A DNA stretch of 64,000 bases from Microcaldota archaeon (lineage in GTDB: Archaea > Micrarchaeota > Micrarchaeia > Norongarragalinales > SBBD01). This document shows positions 49,815 through 57,559 of this stretch, piece after piece. Location of the stretch: contig JAHJQN010000003.1 of NCBI GenBank assembly GCA_018819225.1, positions 124,001 to 188,000 of the forward strand, in the 5' to 3' direction. A model generated the notes under the pieces. The model did no database searches and was not told the origin of the DNA. It was given only the letters and a program-made list of their open reading frames with translations. The stretch's first letter is position 1. The number at the start of each line of letters is the position of its first letter. A program made the translations under genes and the position numbers.

Positions 49815-50534
49815 ATGTGGGTGGCTCGGTTAAAAGTGTGGCATGCGAACTCGTATACTGCGGAGAAAACCGCGCGGTTGAACGCCTCCTACCTCGTCTA
49901 TAATTTGAATGCATTCGAGCATAACGGGGAAACGTGGATCGCGCGCGTCGCCTTTGTTTCAGGACCGGACGCGGACAAACTCATCGAGATGTTCTACAAT
50001 GATACGCGTCTCGTGGTCGAACAAGTAAAAGGCCGGCAAGTTTTCTTTTCTCATCTCGCCAAATCCGCGTTTCATCACGGATTATTGGACAAACACGTAT
50101 TCTTTCTGAAACCGAATATCGCGATTCGGGGAGAGGAGTATTGGACCGTTGCCTCCTATCGGAAAAAAAACATTCAAGACCTCGTGGAAAAATTGAATGG
50201 AAATAAAAAAGTGTCGCGTTGTGAAATGCTGAGCCTCAAGCCAGAACCCGTGGATGTGTTTGAAGCCGGGCTTTTCGAGCATTTGACCGACAAACAGAAA
50301 TGGGCGTATCAATCCGCATTCCGATACGGGTATTACCGGTATCCGAGAGAACACGATGTCGAGGAAATTGCGAAAAAACTCGGGGTTCCGGAAAGCACGT
50401 TCCGAGAACACTTGAGGAAAGCGGAAAGCAAGCTGCTTTCGGGGCTGCATACCTGGCTGCAACCCGAAAACGAGTACCTCACCATCCATAAAAAACTAAA
50501 CACCCGCGCTATCGCGGCTAAATTCCTATATTAA
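49815..50534 (+). CDS. Bat-type HTH (HTH_10) transcription regulator, paralog 2
   Basis: A 239-residue protein starting MWVARLKVWHANSYTAEKTA, clearly paralogous to the regulator at 9925: same start, same strand order, VFFLKP and YWTVASYRKK, and a C-terminal HTH (HDVEEIAKKLGVPESTFREH, LRKAESKLL). It has a C-terminal extension of about 25 residues. It is transcribed with AsnC and lies upstream of swivel protein 4. An ATA/GTT upstream frame gives no better start than this ATG. Confidence 0.85.
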   Translation: MWVARLKVWHANSYTAEKTARLNASYLVYNLNAFEHNGETWIARVAFVSGPDADKLIEMFYNDTRLVVEQVKGRQVFFSHLAKSAFHHGLLDKHVFFLKPNIAIRGEEYWTVASYRKKNIQDLVEKLNGNKKVSRCEMLSLKPEPVDVFEAGLFEHLTDKQKWAYQSAFRYGYYRYPREHDVEEIAKKLGVPESTFREHLRKAESKLLSGLHTWLQPENEYLTIHKKLNTRAIAAKFLY

Positions 50535-50592
50535 GGTATGATTATTGTTTACTCCAAAGAGCAGGTCGGTGTAGACCGTGGGGGTAAGTGAC

Positions 50593-50709
50593 ATGGCCGT
50601 TGAAGTGATCGTAATCATCGTAGCCGTATTCATCGTATGGCAAACCGTGCGCGATTGGAAGCGCCAAGAAAAACGAACACTTTATAGAACGAAAGAGATT
50701 CGGTACTAG
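50593..50709 (+). CDS. 38-residue single-helix membrane peptide
   Basis: Starts MAVEVIVIIVAVFIVWQTVR, one membrane helix followed by a basic tail (DWKRQEKRTLYRTKEIRY). GGGGGTAAG lies just upstream. It sits between the Bat-type regulator and swivel protein 4, in the same direction. Confidence 0.5.
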   Translation: MAVEVIVIIVAVFIVWQTVRDWKRQEKRTLYRTKEIRY

Positions 50710-50722
50710 GGGGAAAGGCGTT

Positions 50723-52258
50723 ATGAACGATTGGATATTAAAAAACGAGGAAGAGGGAACCAGCGTATGGACATTGACCACGTTCATCCCCATGTTTCTT
50801 TACGATTTGAAGAAAACCGTAGGCAAACCCTTGCACTGCAGCATGGAATTCGAAGGCACGCGCATGCGATGGTACCCCTCCAAAACAGAAAGCGAGCAGC
50901 TCTCCATCGAACTCGTCGAAAAACTGAAGAACCGCCCCATCATTTCACAAACAAGCCGGAAAAAACTCGTGAACGATTGCGAAAAATTGAATGCGTTTTC
51001 GCAGGCATTATCTCAGAACACGGGCGATTTAACGAATGAAGAGATTGGGGAATATTTTGAGAAACACCACCTCATTCTGCGAGGAGTGCTGGCCGAAGGA
51101 ATGATCACCACGCTGCCGGATTTCGGGGAAGGAAGGTACGTGAGCTTTCTCGAAGCTTTTTTGGAAAAACGCATCCGCGAAAAAAAGCTCGGCAAAAAAG
51201 CGCCGGAATTACTGGCGGAATTGACGTATGAATCCGGGGAAAACATCCAGAAACAAGAGCTCAAGGCCCTATTGGAACTGGCGGTTGAGATCCAAAAGGC
51301 AAATATAGGCGGCACGGATCCGGAAAGGCTCGAAAACGAACTGAACCGACGACCGGAAATCAAGAAACGCCTTTCCGATCACGTGAAAGCGTTCGAGTGG
51401 GCCTATTTCGGATATACCGGCCCGGTGCTCACGGAAAAAAAAGTGTTGGAAGAACTGGCGTTAATGCAGAAAGAAGAAAAACACGCGGAAAAAGAACTGG
51501 AACGAATGAAAAGAGAATCCATTCAAGCAGAACAAAAGAAGAAAGAGGCGCAGAAGGCACTGGATTTGAGTCCACGCGAACGGGAATGGTTTCAAGTGGC
51601 ATCGGATGCCGTGTTCACCAAAACGTATCGACGGGATGCCACCACTTATTCGTTCTATCGGATGACTCCGTTACTTCGGGAAGTGAGTCGGCGGACGAAA
51701 ATGCCGCTTGAGCGCGTGCAATGTATTATGGCGGGGGAAATGAATGAGGTGCTCGAGAATCCGAAGGCTTGGGAACCGGAATTGAAGGCGCGTCAAGAAT
51801 ACTGTATTTGCACGGCAGAAGGAGAGGCACCGCGCATGTACTCCGGAAAGGAAGCGAAAGCGTATGCGAAGCGCTTCATTCCCGTTGAAAAAGTCGAGGA
51901 CGTGAATGAAATCGTTGGGAAATGCGCGTGCCCGGGAATAGCCGTCGGAAGAGTGCGCGTTATCGACACGCCCACTGAAATGCACGGAATGAAAAAAGGC
52001 GATATCCTCGTTTCCACGGCGACTCAACCCGATATTGTACCGGCCATGAAAAAAGCAGCGGCCATCGTGACCAACATCGGAGGCATTACATCTCATGCGG
52101 CCATCGTTTCAAGGGAATTGGGGGTGCCGTGCGTCATCGGAACGCGCATTGCAACCAAAGTACTGAAAAACGGGGATCTCGTGGAAGTGGATGCGACGAA
52201 CGGCATCGTGAAGAAAATCAAGGAATGGCCGAAAAAGGAAAAGACTATATTCCAGTAA
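50723..52258 (+). CDS. PEP-utiliser phosphohistidine-swivel protein 4
   Basis: A 511-residue protein. The C-terminal about 95 residues are the mobile domain: CPGIAVGRVRVI, GDILVSTATQPDIVPAM and the His loop TNIGGITSHAAIVSREL, then GVPCVIGT. This domain is closest to swivel protein 1. The N-terminal about 400 residues are helical, with RLSDHVKAFEWAYFGYTGP near 229-247 (compare swivel protein 2) and a coiled coil at about 250-280. There is no ATP-grasp or PEP-binding barrel. It follows a Bat-type regulator, as swivel protein 1 does. Confidence 0.87.
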   Translation: MNDWILKNEEEGTSVWTLTTFIPMFLYDLKKTVGKPLHCSMEFEGTRMRWYPSKTESEQLSIELVEKLKNRPIISQTSRKKLVNDCEKLNAFSQALSQNTGDLTNEEIGEYFEKHHLILRGVLAEGMITTLPDFGEGRYVSFLEAFLEKRIREKKLGKKAPELLAELTYESGENIQKQELKALLELAVEIQKANIGGTDPERLENELNRRPEIKKRLSDHVKAFEWAYFGYTGPVLTEKKVLEELALMQKEEKHAEKELERMKRESIQAEQKKKEAQKALDLSPREREWFQVASDAVFTKTYRRDATTYSFYRMTPLLREVSRRTKMPLERVQCIMAGEMNEVLENPKAWEPELKARQEYCICTAEGEAPRMYSGKEAKAYAKRFIPVEKVEDVNEIVGKCACPGIAVGRVRVIDTPTEMHGMKKGDILVSTATQPDIVPAMKKAAAIVTNIGGITSHAAIVSRELGVPCVIGTRIATKVLKNGDLVEVDATNGIVKKIKEWPKKEKTIFQ

Positions 52259-52276
52259 TTTCAGTAAAGAACAGCG

Positions 52277-52390
52277 ATGCGCATGGAACCGGGAATCTTC
52301 GAACTGGCCGCCCTCGTATTCATCGTCGCTGCGGTCTTCAGCGATAAAATCAGGGAAAAAGCCTTATTCGGCAAATATCAAGGCAACTAG
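52277..52390 (+). CDS. 37-residue single-helix membrane peptide
   Basis: Starts MRMEPGIFELAALVFIVAAV, one membrane helix and a charged tail (SDKIREKALFGKYQGN). It lies 18 nt after swivel protein 4 and overlaps the convergent PfkB kinase end by 4 bp. With the peptide at 50593, swivel protein 4 is flanked by two small membrane peptides. Confidence 0.5.
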   Translation: MRMEPGIFELAALVFIVAAVFSDKIREKALFGKYQGN

Positions 52391-53295
52391 ATGTGCAGCT
52401 TCTCGCGGTAGTGATTAAAGCGCGCTTCCACGTCTTCTGAAGCAATGGATACCAGCCCGTTCACGCTGAAATCCTGAACGCAGAACGAACCCATAATCGT
52501 GCCGTACGCGAGCGCCTCCTTCAACGTCTTCTCCTCCACTTTATTCGATCGGGCCAGGTGACCGAAGAAGCCGCCGCCAAAAGAATCTCCGGCGCCCGTC
52601 GGATCCACCACGGAAGACAACGGAAATGCCGGTAAGGGGAACACGAAATCCTTATAGAACAAGATGCTGCCGTTCTCCCCTTTCTTGATCACCACGAGCT
52701 CCGGCCCCCATTCCTGAATCGTGGAAGCGCATTCAAACAAGTTCGGGGACTTGCAAAGCATGCGCGCCTCAATATCATTCAAGACCATGCCGTCCACTTT
52801 AGCCATCACTTTCCTGAGCGCGGGCTTTTGCGTCTCAATATAGAACTCAATCGTATCCATGAGCGCGAAACGCGGCCGGCAGTTCTCCAGCATCTTCAAT
52901 TGTTTTGCGGGTTCGAGCGTTCCCAAGTAAAGAAAAGGGGTTTTGCGCAACGAATCGGGAACCACGGGATCGAAATGCGCGTACACGTTTAATTCCGTGG
53001 CGTGCGTCTTGCGCGCGTAGTAATCGTAAGAGAACTCGGAATCGAAAAACATGGTTTTTCCTTTCACGCGTTGAACGCCTTGGAGATCGATGTGGCGGCT
53101 CTCCAGCAACTTCCAATGCGCTTGCGGAAAGTCTTTACCCACGACGCCAATGAGTGCAACGGGACAAAAGTGTGAAGCGGAAAGGGAAAAATAGGTCGCC
53201 GCTCCACCCAAAACGCGTTTCATGGTCTTGAACGGGGTGCGCGTCGTATCCAATGCAATGCTTCCAGTTCCCAGAATCACGTACACCCACCTCAT
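52387..53295 (-). CDS. PfkB-family sugar/nucleoside kinase
   Basis: A 302-residue ribokinase-like enzyme. It has VLGGAATYFSLSAS (substrate loop near the N-terminus), GKDFPQAHWKLLE, and the anion-hole/catalytic motif DPTGAGDSFGGGFFGH with the catalytic Asp. Ligand-binding residues do not identify the sugar or nucleoside. It overlaps the beta-CASP ribonuclease gene by 4 bp. Confidence 0.92.
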   Translation of the reverse strand: MRWVYVILGTGSIALDTTRTPFKTMKRVLGGAATYFSLSASHFCPVALIGVVGKDFPQAHWKLLESRHIDLQGVQRVKGKTMFFDSEFSYDYYARKTHATELNVYAHFDPVVPDSLRKTPFLYLGTLEPAKQLKMLENCRPRFALMDTIEFYIETQKPALRKVMAKVDGMVLNDIEARMLCKSPNLFECASTIQEWGPELVVIKKGENGSILFYKDFVFPLPAFPLSSVVDPTGAGDSFGGGFFGHLARSNKVEEKTLKEALAYGTIMGSFCVQDFSVNGLVSIASEDVEARFNHYREKLHI

Positions 53296-54608
53296 AATGA
53301 AAACGATTCTCCCCGCGAAGGCACGTGCACCTTGAACGGACGTTCTTGTTTCTTCGCGAGCAGATCCAACGCGTCTTTTAACTCCAAACAGGTTCGTTCC
53401 TCTCCGTGGACAACAAAAACGTTTTTCAACGAAGGCATGTTGCGCACCAAATGAATGAGTTCATCGCGATCCGCGTGCGCCGACAAGCGCGCTTCCTCCA
53501 CTTCCAACTTCAAATGCACGCGCTCGCCATCGATTTCCACGTCGCGCACGCCGTCCGACAATTGTCTTCCCAACGTGCCTTCCGCTTGATAACCCGTAAG
53601 CAAGACCTTGTTCTTGCGATCGTTCGCCAGCGCTTTCAAATACAGCAGGGAAGGTCCTCCGGACAACATGCCGGAAGGCGCGACAATAATCGCCTTCTCT
53701 TTTTCGAATACCTCGTGACGGTCTTTGCTCGTGGGAGTCACGTAATGCTTGCTCTTGAACGGGTCGTCCTCGGAAGTCAGAATGCGGCGTTTGATCTCGT
53801 CCTTCAAGTACAAGGCATTGTGACGGTGAATGCGCAACGCCTTGCGCACCATCCCGTCCATAAAAATGGGTACGCTTTCCAGATGGCCGGAACGCATGAA
53901 GTTTTCCAGGATGAAAAGGACTTCTTGGCCGCGACCGATGGCGAACGTAGGAATCAAGACCTTGCCGCCCTTATCCAACGTCTTTTGAACGCTGCTCACG
54001 AGTCGTTGCGCCAATTCTTTTGAAGACGCCCGTTGGTCGTTCACTCCCCCGTATGTACCCTCCATAATCAATACGTCCGCGTCCACGCCATTGAGGTCAG
54101 CCGAAGGCAGCAGGCGAGTCGACCGGCAGGAAAAATCGCCCGTATAAAGCAGGCGTTGCGTATCATAAACTTCGACCATCGCGCTACCCAGAATATGGCC
54201 GGCATCGCGGAATTGAATCATGTTCAAGGAATCGCGTTCCCCGTATTCCAACAACTCCGTGTTCGTGAGGAACTGGTTGACATCCGTTTCCTTGAAAGGC
54301 GCCAGCTCGGGATTCAAGCGAAGGTAATCCGCAAGAAGAATCTGCGTGAAATCGCGCGTCGGTTTCGTGCACGCCACCTTCCCCTTGTAACCGGAAGCAT
54401 ATAACGCCGGAATATACCCGGAATGATCCAGATGCGCGTGCGACAAAATCACTTTCTCGATGCGGCGAATCTGTTTTCTATCCAAAAGCGGATATTCTTC
54501 GTTGCGGGAAAACTTGACGCCGGCATCCAAAAGAAGGGTGTGCTTGCCTTCCAGCAGGAAACAACTGCGTCCGACTTCCCGGCATGCCCCTAAAAAGGAA
54601 AGCTGCAT
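53292..54608 (-). CDS. Beta-CASP metallo-beta-lactamase ribonuclease
   Basis: A 438-residue nuclease of the CPSF73/RNase J class lacking N-terminal KH domains (aCPSF2-like size). MBL motifs are SHAHLDHSGY, GHILGSAM and GDFS. The beta-CASP part has IPTFAIGRGQE, IVAPSGMLSGG, RLSAHADRDEL and VVHGEERTC. It processes or degrades RNA with zinc ions at the active site. It is in an operon with the PfkB kinase and an upstream conserved protein. Confidence 0.93.
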   Translation of the reverse strand: MQLSFLGACREVGRSCFLLEGKHTLLLDAGVKFSRNEEYPLLDRKQIRRIEKVILSHAHLDHSGYIPALYASGYKGKVACTKPTRDFTQILLADYLRLNPELAPFKETDVNQFLTNTELLEYGERDSLNMIQFRDAGHILGSAMVEVYDTQRLLYTGDFSCRSTRLLPSADLNGVDADVLIMEGTYGGVNDQRASSKELAQRLVSSVQKTLDKGGKVLIPTFAIGRGQEVLFILENFMRSGHLESVPIFMDGMVRKALRIHRHNALYLKDEIKRRILTSEDDPFKSKHYVTPTSKDRHEVFEKEKAIIVAPSGMLSGGPSLLYLKALANDRKNKVLLTGYQAEGTLGRQLSDGVRDVEIDGERVHLKLEVEEARLSAHADRDELIHLVRNMPSLKNVFVVHGEERTCLELKDALDLLAKKQERPFKVHVPSRGESFSL

Positions 54609-54611
54609 GGA

Positions 54612-55028
54612 CTAACCCGCCGCCGCCTTGTTCAAGGGAGGCTTCGGTTTGGAAACGCCGAACTTTTGTCCCGTAATCGGAGCCGGAATTCCGACGCTGA
54701 ACGAAAGCAGCGTGCCAACAACCATTCCCGTATGCGCGACGGAATTCAAAATCTCCTCGGAGAACGCGGGCTCCAAGCGCTTCGTTTTTTCCCACGACTC
54801 CTTGATTTCTTTCAAGCGTTTCTCCTCTCCTTGATAGAAGATCTGGCCGGAAATCGTGATGCGCGCTAGTTTTTGGCGGTATTCCAGGAAATAATCGTAA
54901 TCCACAAACAGCATCTTGTCCTTGATCTCCATCTTCGAAACGTGGATGTTTACGTCCAAGCCCTGGACTTTCGTCGCATCCGAAAATTTCTCAACCGCCG
55001 CCTTGAAAATCTTGCCTCCAGCAATCAT
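54612..55028 (-). CDS. Conserved hypothetical protein, beta-rich
   Basis: A 138-residue protein. Alternating strands such as VNIHVSKMEIKDKMLFVDYD and YRQKLARITISGQIFYQGEE suggest a curved antiparallel sheet of SecB-like type, but this is only an impression. A conserved-looking C-terminus contains SFSVGIPAPITGQKFG. It is the first gene of the leftward operon with the beta-CASP nuclease (3-nt gap). Confidence 0.6.
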   Translation of the reverse strand: MIAGGKIFKAAVEKFSDATKVQGLDVNIHVSKMEIKDKMLFVDYDYFLEYRQKLARITISGQIFYQGEEKRLKEIKESWEKTKRLEPAFSEEILNSVAHTGMVVGTLLSFSVGIPAPITGQKFGVSKPKPPLNKAAAG

Positions 55029-55076
55029 GCCAATGCACCTCTAGAATAACGAGTAAATACTGTTTTGCATTTGAGC

Positions 55077-55181
55077 GGCCGCTTTTTTATGCCTTTTGCA
55101 ACCGACCCCGCTCCACGAAATCCATCGATTGATGCCACCCGCCTAGTTTGAAAAAGGTCGCTTTTTATGCCTTTGCGGTCC
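55077..55181. mobile_element. Mini-element D duplicating a promoter region
   Basis: GGCCGCTTTTTTATGCC at 55077-55093 (extending to 55104) recurs as GGTCGCTTTTTATGCC at 55156-55171 (extending to 55181), a direct repeat with a period near 79 bp. The segment between them ends GTTTGAAAAAGGTCG, like the ends of elements A and C. The second copy contains the TATA region of the permease gene. Confidence 0.4.
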
Positions 55182-55192
55182 AAGGGGTAAGC

Positions 55193-56881
55193 ATGAAGCC
55201 GTTCAGCAAGTACACGAAGCGAATCGTGTTCATTGCACTCATCATCGTCGCATTGTTCGTGGCATCGCGAGCCGTCGCGTTTCCGGTTCCCTCCGAACTT
55301 GCGGCGCTACCCATCCTCGCCTTCTTCTCACTATACCGGATGACCGCCGCATACATTCTCGCGTTGCTGTTCTCGGTCGTGTACGGGTATTACGCGGCCA
55401 CGCACATGAAAGCCGGAAAAATCATGATTCCGCTGCTCGACGTCATGCAAAGCGTGCCCATCCTCGGATTCTTTCCGGCGGCCGTATTCTTTCTCATTAC
55501 GGCGTTTCAAGGCAGCGCCATCGGAATCGAATTGGCCGCCATATTCCTGATCTTTACCTCGCAAGTCTGGAACATGACGTTCGGGGTCTACGAGAGCTTG
55601 ACGACGCTTCCGAAAGAATTGAAACAAGTGGCAGAGAATTTTGGCTTGCGTAGACTCTTGTTTTTCGAAAAACTCGTGTTTCCAGCCACGATCCCCAAAC
55701 TCGTATACAATAGCACGATCAGCTGGGCGAACGGATGGTACTTTCTCATTGCATCCGAAATCATTTCCTTGGGAAGCATCCAACACAAGCTTCCGGGACT
55801 CGGAAGCTATCTCGTTGAAACCACTGCGGCAGGGGATTTGGGAGGAACGTTCGCAGGCTTGTCCGTATTAATCGCCATCATTCTCGCGCTGGACTTGCTG
55901 ATATGGAGACCCTTGACGGTATGGAGCGAGAAATTCCGAATCGAAACGTCGGCAGGCGCCAAACCGACTTCAGGCGTGTACCGGTTTTTCAAGTGGTCGC
56001 CAACGTTCCGGACGGCGAAACAACGCCTGACTCGGGCCATGGAAACGTTGTTCGATGAAATCGAAAAATTCTTGGACGGATATGACGCGTGGATGAAGAA
56101 AGCGTGGTTCAACAAGCTCGTAAAAGGAATCGCTTACGCGGCACTCATCTTGATCGGCGCGCTCTTGTTCAACGTCGTGTTCGGACTCGCGCTATTGGTT
56201 TGGAGCATTATCACGGAGCCATTGCCCCCATTGGCGTACGAGATTCCCATGGCGCTGATGTACAGTTTCGGTCGGCTCGTCATCGCGTACTTGATCTCGT
56301 TACTATGGACGATACCCACGGCGATATATATTGCGAGCAGTCGCTCCGCGCAAAAATACTTGATTCCGTTCTTCGAGGTGGCGGCCGCGATCCCGGCCAC
56401 GGCACTATTCCCCATCATCGTATTACTCGTGATCCAGTTTACGGGAGATTTGAATTTCGCGGCGATCTTGTTAGTGCTGACGGGGATGCAATGGTACCTT
56501 TTGTTTAACGCGCTCGTCGGCGCCAAAAACCTTCCCAGCGAATTGGAGGACGTGGCGAGAGCGTTTAATGTACGCGATTGGAGGTATTACAAGAAGTTCA
56601 TGATTCCCGCGATGCTGCCCTCGCTGGTCACGGGAAGCGTGATCGCGTTTGGAGGCGGGTGGAACGCACTCTTTGTATCCGAGTATATCGCGTACGGGGG
56701 CAAAGTGTATTCCACGCCGGGAATTGGAAGTATGCTTAGCGTAGCAACCTATCAACTAGGAAGCATGAAGCTCATTTTCCTAACGCTAGCCATTATGATA
56801 TTATTTATATTCCTGTTAAACCATTTCTTCTGGAGACGGTTATACAATTTCGTAAGCAGAAGATACAAATTGGATTATTAA
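55193..56881 (+). CDS. Fused double ABC transporter permease
   Basis: A 562-residue protein with about twelve membrane helices made of two tandem BPD-type permease modules. Each carries an EAA-loop-like segment: LKQVAENFGLRRLLFFEKLV in the first half and ELEDVARAFNVRDWRYYKKF in the second. The overall type resembles SsuC/TauC nitrate-sulfonate permeases, normally homodimers. No ATPase or binding protein gene is adjacent, so partners must be elsewhere. The ATG at 55193 is preferred over upstream in-frame codons because a TATA-like CTTTTTAT lies about 28 nt before it. Confidence 0.9.
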   Translation: MKPFSKYTKRIVFIALIIVALFVASRAVAFPVPSELAALPILAFFSLYRMTAAYILALLFSVVYGYYAATHMKAGKIMIPLLDVMQSVPILGFFPAAVFFLITAFQGSAIGIELAAIFLIFTSQVWNMTFGVYESLTTLPKELKQVAENFGLRRLLFFEKLVFPATIPKLVYNSTISWANGWYFLIASEIISLGSIQHKLPGLGSYLVETTAAGDLGGTFAGLSVLIAIILALDLLIWRPLTVWSEKFRIETSAGAKPTSGVYRFFKWSPTFRTAKQRLTRAMETLFDEIEKFLDGYDAWMKKAWFNKLVKGIAYAALILIGALLFNVVFGLALLVWSIITEPLPPLAYEIPMALMYSFGRLVIAYLISLLWTIPTAIYIASSRSAQKYLIPFFEVAAAIPATALFPIIVLLVIQFTGDLNFAAILLVLTGMQWYLLFNALVGAKNLPSELEDVARAFNVRDWRYYKKFMIPAMLPSLVTGSVIAFGGGWNALFVSEYIAYGGKVYSTPGIGSMLSVATYQLGSMKLIFLTLAIMILFIFLLNHFFWRRLYNFVSRRYKLDY

Positions 56882-56897
56882 TATCGGGTGATCCGAC

Positions 56898-57191
56898 ATG
56901 GTAACGAAACTGAGAAAAACGATGACTGCCGGATTGCGAGAGCACGGTCTGTTGAAAGAAACGAAACCAAGAATCGATGTGGCGTTTAGGAATCATGCTG
57001 GGGATAATCATCCGGCTTTAATCCGAAGTCTCGCGGAAATCGGAGAACGAACAGGAAACAGGGATGTTCGCAGAGTCACGAGTGCTGCGCTAGCGGATTT
57101 CGTTGCAAGAAATGAAAAGTTTATGGGAAAGAAGGGACCGAATTTGAAACCTGCTCTAAATATCGCTTTCAAAAAACTGAGGGATAGGTAA
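56898..57191 (+). CDS. Small basic protein of unknown function
   Basis: A 97-residue, helical, strongly basic protein (MVTKLRKTMTAGLREHGLLK; KPALNIAFKKLRDR at the end). GGGTGAT lies just upstream. It follows the permease gene by 16 nt and precedes another basic protein by 1 nt, so all three may be co-transcribed. Its charge suggests nucleic-acid binding. No family recognised. Confidence 0.6.
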   Translation: MVTKLRKTMTAGLREHGLLKETKPRIDVAFRNHAGDNHPALIRSLAEIGERTGNRDVRRVTSAALADFVARNEKFMGKKGPNLKPALNIAFKKLRDR

Positions 57192-57192
57192 T

Positions 57193-57558
57193 ATGCCGGA
57201 CCGATTCAAAGAAGACGTGTTGAGGGCCATTAGAAGTGATACGAAAATGATGGAACAATTCCGAAGCGCGCAAGCCAACTTGCGCGGAAAGCGAGGATTG
57301 AACAGGTCAGGTATACTTATCGACCAAGTAGCGGATATGGCGCGCCGCTTCGGGGATGGAAACGTCCGCGAAGACATCGCGACGGCCATCCAACGATACC
57401 GTGACCGAGTGAGATCGGAAAGGCTTGGACGAAGTTTAAGACCTCACCGACCGTTCGAAGCACAAGTTGAGCAATCATTAGATCACTTGGAGTTCATGGT
57501 GGAAGAGCGAAACGCGTTAAAAGAAAAGCAAAGGGAGCGCAAGCGCCCCCGTAAATGA
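57193..57558 (+). CDS. Basic helical protein of unknown function
   Basis: A 121-residue, Arg-rich helical protein ending in a basic tail (EKQRERKRPRK). It shares a general character with the preceding protein (a charged N-terminal helix, then a central GD/GN turn: RRFGDGNVREDIATA here and RTGNRDVRRVTSAALA there). The two may be divergent paralogs. It converges on the PINA-like gene with a 1-nt gap. Confidence 0.6.
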   Translation: MPDRFKEDVLRAIRSDTKMMEQFRSAQANLRGKRGLNRSGILIDQVADMARRFGDGNVREDIATAIQRYRDRVRSERLGRSLRPHRPFEAQVEQSLDHLEFMVEERNALKEKQRERKRPRK

Positions 57559-57559
57559 C

